In this document: positions 36,171 through 40,663 of the stretch, in pieces
How the letters are laid out: every line of letters starts with the position of its first letter
Numbering within the stretch: position 1 is the stretch's first letter
Assembly: GCA_905479325.1 (NCBI GenBank)
Contig: CAJQLW010000021.1
Location: 1-40,663, forward strand
DNA: 40,663 nt
Source: an uncultured Flavobacteriales bacterium
GTDB taxonomy: Bacteria > Bacteroidota > Bacteroidia > Flavobacteriales_E > Vicingaceae
Direction of reading: 5' to 3'
Program-made: the position numbers and the translations under genes
Notes under the pieces: generated by a model
What the model was told of the DNA's origin: nothing
The model's input: only the letters and a program-made list of their open reading frames with translations
Database searches by the model: none

Positions 36171-36178
36171 CAAAAATA
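36171..36178 (-). promoter_or_regulatory. -7 promoter box (TATTTTTG) of the DUF4143 ATPase gene
   Basis: A perfect TAnnTTTG on the minus strand, 18 bases before the ATG and 1 base upstream of the inverted repeat. Confidence 0.45.
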
Positions 36179-36197
36179 CAAATAAAATGATAGTTGT

Positions 36198-36311
36198 ACT
36201 TATCAAAATAGATGTTTCTACCAATTTTTAGTCATTATGATAAGTAAGATTACCATAATTTAATTATAAATGATAATCCTATTGTGCATTTTTATATAAA
36301 AAATGATAAGT
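36198..36311. repeat. Cluster of GATAAGT words upstream of the ATPase gene
   Basis: ATGATAAGT occurs at 36237-36245 and 36303-36311, its reverse core ACTTATC at 36198-36204, and AAATGATAA again near 36268. Spacing is irregular (39 and 66 bases). Possible binding sites for a regulator of the ATPase gene, or chance in AT-rich DNA. Confidence 0.3.
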
Positions 36312-36359
36312 GTAATGTGCAGAATTAAGAAATGGAAATTGAATCAATGAGTCAAAACT

Positions 36360-36388
36360 AAAAAGCCCCGCTTTATGCGAGGCTTTTT
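36360..36388 (-). terminator. Terminator after yebC
   Basis: AAAAAGCCcCGC and GCGaGGCTTTTT form a stem with a 5-base loop; both strands have T-runs, so it can also stop plus-strand transcription. It lies 22 bases past the yebC stop. Confidence 0.8.
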
Positions 36389-36409
36389 GAAAAGTATTGA
36401 TCTATTTGT

Positions 36410-37120
36410 TTAAGCTATATTTGTGTAAACCGCTTGAATATCGTCGTTATCTTCCAGCTTGTCTAGCATTTTATCAATGTCTTTCATCTGCTCATCATCA
36501 AACTCAACCGGTGAAGTTGGAAAACGTTGCAAATCTGCCTTGGTCACTTCAATTCCTTTTTCTTCGAAAGCAGAAGTTAAGGTTCCAAAGTCTGTCCAAG
36601 CTGCGTAGGCATATGCAGTTGTTCCATCTACTTCAATCTCTTCTAGGCCGGCATCAATTAATTCTAATTCTAACTCTTCCGGATCCAATCCGTCTTTTAA
36701 TTCAAATTCAACAACGGCTCTTCTATTAAACATATACTCCAAAGAACCGGTAGGAACAATGCTTCCACCTGCTTTATTGAAATACGATTTTACATCGGCA
36801 ACAGTTCTTGTCGTATTGTCGGTTGCACATTCAATAAATATCTGAACACCATGCGGGCCTTTGCCTTCATAATTTACTTCTTCAAAAGAAGCTAAATCTT
36901 TTGCTTCGGCTCGTTTAATGGCATTGTCAATGTTGTCTTTGGGCATGTTTTCGCCCTTCGCATTTTGAATGGCAGTTCTCAAAGCGGCATTGGTCTCAGG
37001 GTCCATTCCTCCTTCTTTTGCAGCCAAGGTAATTTTTTTCGCCAGCTTTGGAAACACCTTCGACATTTTGTCCCATCGTTTCTCTTTTGCAGCTCTTCGG
37101 TATTCAAACGCTCTTCCCAT
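36410..37120 (-). CDS. YebC/PmpR family protein
   Basis: A 236-residue member of the YebC/TACO1 family: [20 protein letters not shown] at the N-terminus (the Bacteroidota form of the usual GHSKWANIKH), [35 protein letters not shown] (about 54-71), [19 protein letters not shown] and [18 protein letters not shown], then [15 protein letters not shown]. These proteins act as transcription regulators (PmpR) or help ribosomes pass proline stretches (recent work on YebC). The N-terminal difference is the usual one in this phylum. Single gene with its own terminator. Confidence 0.92.
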   Translation of the reverse strand: MGRAFEYRRAAKEKRWDKMSKVFPKLAKKITLAAKEGGMDPETNAALRTAIQNAKGENMPKDNIDNAIKRAEAKDLASFEEVNYEGKGPHGVQIFIECATDNTTRTVADVKSYFNKAGGSIVPTGSLEYMFNRRAVVEFELKDGLDPEELELELIDAGLEEIEVDGTTAYAYAAWTDFGTLTSAFEEKGIEVTKADLQRFPTSPVEFDDEQMKDIDKMLDKLEDNDDIQAVYTNIA

Positions 37121-37393
37121 AATGTGATTATTTTAAAGTGTAAAGTAAATCATTCTCTATTAAATTTGAAATTATTTCGTTAGAAGTTAATACTCTATAT
37201 TTAAATATTTTACTAAAATAAATCGTCATTTACTTACTGTTTTAATCGGATTTAAGTATTTGTGATCGTTCTTAATGCTTAAAAACAATCCAACTCAAGT
37301 TGACGAAATAGTCAATTGTTTAATAATTAACCAATTGCTAAATTATAAGTGAAGTGGAAAATGATTTTAAAATCAATTAGTTTTTTTTTTTAT

Positions 37394-37401
37394 TAGCTTT
37401 G
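37394..37401 (+). promoter_or_regulatory. -7 promoter box (TAGCTTTG) of the secreted-protein trio
   Basis: A perfect TAnnTTTG preceded by a run of 13 T (37380-37391 region) and followed after 16 bases by the TTG start of the first gene. The 297-base gap before it (37121-37417) is AT-rich and holds no ORF. Confidence 0.55.
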
Positions 37402-37417
37402 TTCAAAACGTAATATA

Positions 37418-38131
37418 TTGAAATACAATTTTCTATTAATTCTATTTTTCCCTTTGTTTTTACAGGCTCAAAACAAAGGCTCATTTAGGGTATTAACTCA
37501 GCCTCAAGGGGCAATTATTAAGCTTGGCGATCAAACGTTGGAATATGGTAAGTTTTACGATATAGATACAGGTAACTATGTCATAAAAGCTTGGATGGCG
37601 AAAAGAGAATTGTTAGAAAAGAAAATTCACGTAAAAGATTCGGATATTGTAACTGTCAGAATGAAATTAGATTATTCTGAAGTGTATAAAAAGTATGAAT
37701 TTAAAAGAAAGAGATATCATGTTTCTCAAGGCGTTTTAAAATATGGCTTTGGTGTATCTTATTTAATTTATGCACTTAACTCTATCTCGGATATTAATAA
37801 ATTTAAAGATGATGCAGAGCGGTTTGAAAATGAGGTTAACTTGTATAAAGGTCAATATGAACAATCTTTTTGGTCGAATGATTTCGGTTTTTTTAAAGCG
37901 AAATACAACCAAAATACAACCAATTATGTTGAGTCGGTTGATGCTTTAAATAGAAGGTACAGGAATTTGCAAATAGGTGCAGCTGCTGCTATAATTACCA
38001 CCTATTTTGGATGGAAAATTGCCAAAAAAATAAAAAAACCAACTTACACAGAAAGTCCTTTGCTTTCGGGAATTACAGTAAGACCAAACTTGAATAACAA
38101 CCTTGGTTTAACTATAAATTCAAAGTTTTAG
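37418..38131 (+). CDS. Secreted/membrane protein with PEGA-like segment, function unknown
   Basis: A 237-residue protein starting at TTG: signal peptide KYNFLLILFFPLFLQAQ (cleavage near 18), then GSFRVLTQPQGAIIKLG and YVIKAWMAKRELLEKKI (about 21-75), which resemble a PEGA surface-layer domain (short beta-rich repeat with GA-x-I). A charged helical part follows, and LQIGAAAAIITTYFGWKIAK (about 186-205) is a possible membrane helix. No enzyme motif. TTG is chosen because the signal peptide begins there and the promoter box lies just upstream; there is no in-frame ATG in the first 30 residues. It leads a three-gene set of exported proteins (gaps 4 and 6 bases). Confidence 0.6.
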   Translation: MKYNFLLILFFPLFLQAQNKGSFRVLTQPQGAIIKLGDQTLEYGKFYDIDTGNYVIKAWMAKRELLEKKIHVKDSDIVTVRMKLDYSEVYKKYEFKRKRYHVSQGVLKYGFGVSYLIYALNSISDINKFKDDAERFENEVNLYKGQYEQSFWSNDFGFFKAKYNQNTTNYVESVDALNRRYRNLQIGAAAAIITTYFGWKIAKKIKKPTYTESPLLSGITVRPNLNNNLGLTINSKF

Positions 38132-38135
38132 AAGC

Positions 38136-38513
38136 ATGAAGAATATAGTTATAATAAGTGTGCTTCTTTTATTTTATTCTTGCAATAAAGATAATGACTT
38201 TGAGGATGTAACTTTAGAAAATAGATACGCTAATGAGGTAGTTGATTTTGTGACAATCGATAATTCTGAACTTCTAAGTTGTAATGTGGTGAAATTGTTT
38301 TTTAGTGTTAAAAATGAAAATTTACCGGATTCAATAACATATACCCACGTTTTATTTAAAAAAGAAATAAATACAGCTGTTAAGATACCGAAGAACAATG
38401 AATCAGTAATTCTTAATATTAATTGCGATGCACCAACCACCTTCTTTATTACCTTATATAATGAATACTTAAATAAGGAGAGTAATACATCGATGTACAC
38501 CTATAACCCTTAG
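38136..38513 (+). CDS. Lipoprotein of unknown function
   Basis: A 125-residue lipoprotein: MKNIVIISVLLLFYSC gives a signal peptide and lipobox (LFYSC, Cys16), followed by an acidic part and a beta-rich domain with two Cys (LLSCNVVKLFFSV and LNINCDAPTTFFITLYNEYL). It could be a small immunoglobulin-like domain, but no family is recognised. It starts 4 bases after the PEGA-like gene and ends 6 bases before the next lipoprotein gene. Low GC compared with the core genes. Confidence 0.6.
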   Translation: MKNIVIISVLLLFYSCNKDNDFEDVTLENRYANEVVDFVTIDNSELLSCNVVKLFFSVKNENLPDSITYTHVLFKKEINTAVKIPKNNESVILNINCDAPTTFFITLYNEYLNKESNTSMYTYNP

Positions 38514-38519
38514 TTAATT

Positions 38520-39062
38520 ATGAGATATTGCTTGCTTTTTTTGTTTTTAATTTTTTTGTTTTCTTGTAAACAAGAGAATTTTAATTTGTGTTATGACACT
38601 GAATGCAATCCAGATGAATATTGTGTAGATGGTACGTGCGTAAAAGCTGATAGAACGGAAAATTTAAGTTTTAAAAGTCAACCACAGCCAAGAAAAATTA
38701 TAATTTCAAATCTGGTAGTTACAAGGTATAATGATATAAAGTTTGGTGGACTGCCATATGATGATGACTCAAGACCGGATATTTATATAATTGCTACTCA
38801 AAATTCAGTTAAGATTTATGATTTTCCAACATTTAATAATGCTCAGAGCGCTCCTTTGCCAATACCCTTGCCTGTTCCTTTTGAAATTACTAATGTATTC
38901 AGCCCTTTAGTATTTAATTTTTACGACGATGATGGTAATAAGACTGATGAATTTATGGGAGGGGTTATTTTTCAAATATTTAGAAACGATTCCTATCCTG
39001 CGAGATTTGGAGCCGGAAATGCGTCAATCGGTCTAGCCTTTGATCTAGCTTATGAATTCTAA
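38520..39062 (+). CDS. Lipoprotein with four-Cys EGF-like motif, function unknown
   Basis: A 180-residue lipoprotein (lipobox FLFSC, Cys16). Directly after the anchor comes CYDTECNPDEYCVDGTC (Cys24, 29, 35 and 40), spaced like a disulfide-bonded EGF/knottin-type module. The rest is beta-rich, with DDDSRPDIYIIATQNSVKIY, FEITNVFSPLVFNFYDDDG and FMGGVIFQIFRNDSYP, which could be a C2-like or calcium-binding beta-sandwich because of the clustered Asp. No family is recognised. Last gene of the exported trio. Confidence 0.6.
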   Translation: MRYCLLFLFLIFLFSCKQENFNLCYDTECNPDEYCVDGTCVKADRTENLSFKSQPQPRKIIISNLVVTRYNDIKFGGLPYDDDSRPDIYIIATQNSVKIYDFPTFNNAQSAPLPIPLPVPFEITNVFSPLVFNFYDDDGNKTDEFMGGVIFQIFRNDSYPARFGAGNASIGLAFDLAYEF

Positions 39063-39218
39063 ATAAAAACAATCTCACTGAAAATTAAATAGGATAAATA
39101 GTATTTTTTTTGTGTCAAAATTGAAGATTGGGCAGAAATATTAGAAAAGTTAAATTTATGTTCCAATATTAGTCGGAATAAATAATTTAATAGAAACTTT
39201 TAAGCCACTCAAAAAAGC

Positions 39219-39226
39219 TATTTTTG
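39219..39226 (+). promoter_or_regulatory. -7 promoter box (TATTTTTG) of aroC
   Basis: A perfect TAnnTTTG ending 5 bases before the aroC ATG, so the mRNA would be leaderless or nearly so, as for nrnA. Confidence 0.5.
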
Positions 39227-39231
39227 ATTCC

Positions 39232-40311
39232 ATGGCAGGAAACACTTTTGGTAAAATCTTTCAGCTAACCACGTTTGGTGAATCACATGGTGTCGCCATC
39301 GGCGGTATTATTGACGGTTGTCCTGCAGAGTTAGAAGTAGACTTCGAATTTATTCAAACAGAACTCGACCGCAGAAAACCAGGTCAATCAAAGCTGACTA
39401 CACAAAGAAAAGAGGAAGACAAAGTAGAGTTTCTGTCGGGAATATTCGAAGGAAAAACAACTGGAACTCCAATTGGCTTTCAAATCAAAAACAAAGATCA
39501 AAAATCGAAAGACTATAGTCACATTCAAGATAAGTTCAGGCCTTCTCATGCAGACTATACCTACGAAGCCAAATATGGTAATCGGGATTATCGAGGTGGA
39601 GGAAGATCTTCTGCAAGAGAAACCGCATGCAGAGTAGTAGCAGGCGCCATTGCTCAATTGGTCTTAAAACACCAAGGTGTTGAAATCTACTCGTATGTTC
39701 AGCAAGTTGGCAGTATTGCTTTGTTGCAAGAATTTAATGAAATTGATTTTTCCCAAACTTTTCAAAATGAGGTTCGCTGTCCTGATGGCGAGATGGCTAA
39801 AAAGATGTCTGATTTTATTTTGAAAGTAAAAAAGGAAGGAGATACCATAGGGGGAGTAATTCAAACGTTGGTAAAAAATTGTCCGGTTGGTTTGGGTGAG
39901 CCGGTATTTGATAAATTACATGCAGATTTGGCAAAGGCAATGTTGAGCATTAATGCGGTAAAAGGTTTTGAATACGGCTCCGGTTTCTGTGCTCCTGAAA
40001 TGAGAGGTTCTCAGCACAACGATGAGTTTAAGCAAACGGAGGAAGGCATTCGGACAAAAACCAATTACTCTGGAGGGATTCAAGGTGGTATTTCAAACGG
40101 AGAAGACATCTACTTTAGAACTGCATTTAAGCCGGTTGCAACCATTATGAAAAGTCAAGCAAGTGTAGATAAAAACGGAGAAGAAACTGAGGTGGCGGGT
40201 AAAGGCAGACACGATGCTTGCGTAGTTCCCCGAGCTGTGCCAATTGTTACGGCGATGACGGCTTTGGTTTTGGTAGATCATTTGTTGAGGAGTAGAATAA
40301 GTAAAATGTAA
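39232..40311 (+). CDS. aroC: Chorismate synthase
   Basis: A 359-residue FMN-dependent enzyme making chorismate from EPSP, the last common step to aromatic amino acids. Seen: [20 protein letters not shown] (about 12-31, chorismate synthase signature 1), [20 protein letters not shown] (about 47-66), [20 protein letters not shown] and [19 protein letters not shown] (signature 2, about 124-142), [27 protein letters not shown] and [15 protein letters not shown] (signature 3, about 323-337). All conserved residues appear present. Single gene here. Confidence 0.97.
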   Translation: MAGNTFGKIFQLTTFGESHGVAIGGIIDGCPAELEVDFEFIQTELDRRKPGQSKLTTQRKEEDKVEFLSGIFEGKTTGTPIGFQIKNKDQKSKDYSHIQDKFRPSHADYTYEAKYGNRDYRGGGRSSARETACRVVAGAIAQLVLKHQGVEIYSYVQQVGSIALLQEFNEIDFSQTFQNEVRCPDGEMAKKMSDFILKVKKEGDTIGGVIQTLVKNCPVGLGEPVFDKLHADLAKAMLSINAVKGFEYGSGFCAPEMRGSQHNDEFKQTEEGIRTKTNYSGGIQGGISNGEDIYFRTAFKPVATIMKSQASVDKNGEETEVAGKGRHDACVVPRAVPIVTAMTALVLVDHLLRSRISKM

Positions 40312-40317
40312 AAAAAT

Positions 40318-40396
40318 CCCGCAAATCTCGCAGATTATCGCTGATTCGGGTTCATTACTATAGTGAATATTTCACTACCAATAAGCCATCTGCGGG
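40318..40396. repeat. Nested palindrome upstream of the GxxExxY gene
   Basis: Outer arms CCCGCAAAT (40318-40326) and ATCTGCGGG (40388-40396) pair almost perfectly; CGCAGAT and CGCTGAT variants repeat between them. The centre TAGTGAAtatTTCACTA (40361-40377) is a perfect 7-pair hairpin. Sequences of CGCAGAT type before GxxExxY genes recur in Bacteroidota (from memory). It may also serve as the aroC terminator. Confidence 0.65.
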
Positions 40397-40410
40397 TAAA
40401 ATAACAAACC

Positions 40411-40578
40411 ATGACTGAGAATGATATTTCATATAAAATACGAGGTGCAATTTTTAAGGTCTATAATGGACTTGGGCCTGGCTTATTAGAGTCAGTTTAC
40501 CAAGCGGCGTTAATGCACGAGTTATTAAAAGAAAATTTAAATGAATATCCGTATATTTACCTTGGGTTAAAAATGTAA
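40411..40578 (+). pseudogene. GxxExxY protein gene, 3' part replaced by an inserted element
   Basis: Residues 1-44 match the GxxExxY family N-terminus: TENDISYKIRGAIFKVYNGL, GPGLLESVYQAALMHELLK with the name motif G24-L-L-E27-S-V-Y30. After about Asn44 the text changes to EYPYIYLGLKM and a stop. Intact members run to about 125-130 residues and include the conserved strands leading to ELK, which are missing here. The change point near 40543 coincides with the start of sequence leading into a transposase gene, so the gene was cut by an insertion. Function of the family is unknown. Confidence 0.75.
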
Positions 40579-40663
40579 TTATATGTCGCTAATTAGTTTT
40601 ATTTCAGAGTTTCCCGACGAACAGAGCTGTAAGAATAAGTTTAAAGAATATAGAGATCAGGCA
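40543..40663 (+). mobile_element. Left end of an IS1595-family insertion sequence (partial)
   Basis: The element begins near 40543, where GxxExxY homology ends, and includes the transposase start; the right end lies beyond the window. The exact left boundary and terminal repeat cannot be fixed without the other end. Confidence 0.55.
40583..40663 (+). CDS. IS1595-family transposase, N-terminal fragment
   Basis: The first 27 codons read MSLISFISEFPDEQSCKNKF then KEYRDQA. The pattern F-P-D-E-x-S-C-x-x-x-F/W-K-x-Y-R is the typical N-terminus of IS1595-type transposases, just before the zinc-ribbon CPKC motif, which would lie right of the window edge. The ATG overlaps nothing and follows the truncated GxxExxY stop by 4 bases. 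IS1595 elements carry a DDE transposase and usually create 8-base target duplications. Confidence 0.7.
   Translation, partial: MSLISFISEFPDEQSCKNKFKEYRDQA

Overview
The window looks like chromosomal DNA of a Bacteroidota member, probably a Flavobacteriales relative. The evidence is AT-rich sequence, very few Shine-Dalgarno-like sites, a short RpoD without region 1.1, the Bacteroidota -7 promoter word TAnnTTTG in front of at least eleven genes, many short lipoproteins, GldI, TamL, a class I (DhnA-type) aldolase and a DUF2805 protein. TGA ends several intact genes (gldI, miaA), so the standard bacterial code applies. I saw no rRNA, tRNA or CRISPR array.

Layout. 1-752 (minus): YtxH (broken), a holin-like membrane protein and the start of a companion gene. 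896-4174 (plus): nrnA, gldI and two further FKBP-type prolyl isomerase lipoproteins, closed by a terminator. 4400-5962 (plus): a dihydrolipoamide dehydrogenase-like flavoprotein with neither redox cysteine. 5959-9296 (minus): a four-gene block of a Cys-motif membrane peptide, a beta-barrel, an MbnP-like lipoprotein and a di-haem MauG/CcP-like lipoprotein, read here as a likely copper-linked unit. 9368-13446 (plus): miaA and an AddA-type helicase-nuclease. 13448-22356 (minus): housekeeping genes rpe, rpoD, pnp, rpsO, accD, class I fba and tamL. 22378-24513 (plus): an rRNA/tRNA methyltransferase, a 570-base gap with gene debris and a phosphoesterase gene with one internal stop. 24521-29335 (minus): Nudix, DUF2805, a membrane-anchored endonuclease/phosphatase protein, ribBA, a TPR protein and a coiled-coil lipoprotein. 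29332-31539 (minus): a patatin-like phospholipase gene with two internal stops. 31544-34927 (minus): ftcD, hutG and hutI for lower histidine degradation. 34974-37120 (minus): a DUF4143 AAA ATPase with operator-like repeats, and YebC. 37418-39062 (plus): three unrecognised secreted proteins or lipoproteins. 39232-40311 (plus): aroC. 40318-40663: a palindromic leader, a GxxExxY gene cut by an IS1595-family element, and the window edge.

Three points stand out. (1) The copper-type MbnP/MauG block includes two extra Cys-motif proteins that may belong to the same pathway. (2) Three genes (YtxH, phosphoesterase, patatin) carry four in-frame stop codons, and every one can be explained as a G-to-T change in a GAA or GGA codon; YtxH also has a homopolymer frameshift. 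This is either recent gene decay with one mutational signature or damage in the DNA or assembly. (3) The dihydrolipoamide dehydrogenase-like protein keeps its His-Glu pair but has lost both active cysteines. The rest is mostly ordinary core genome.
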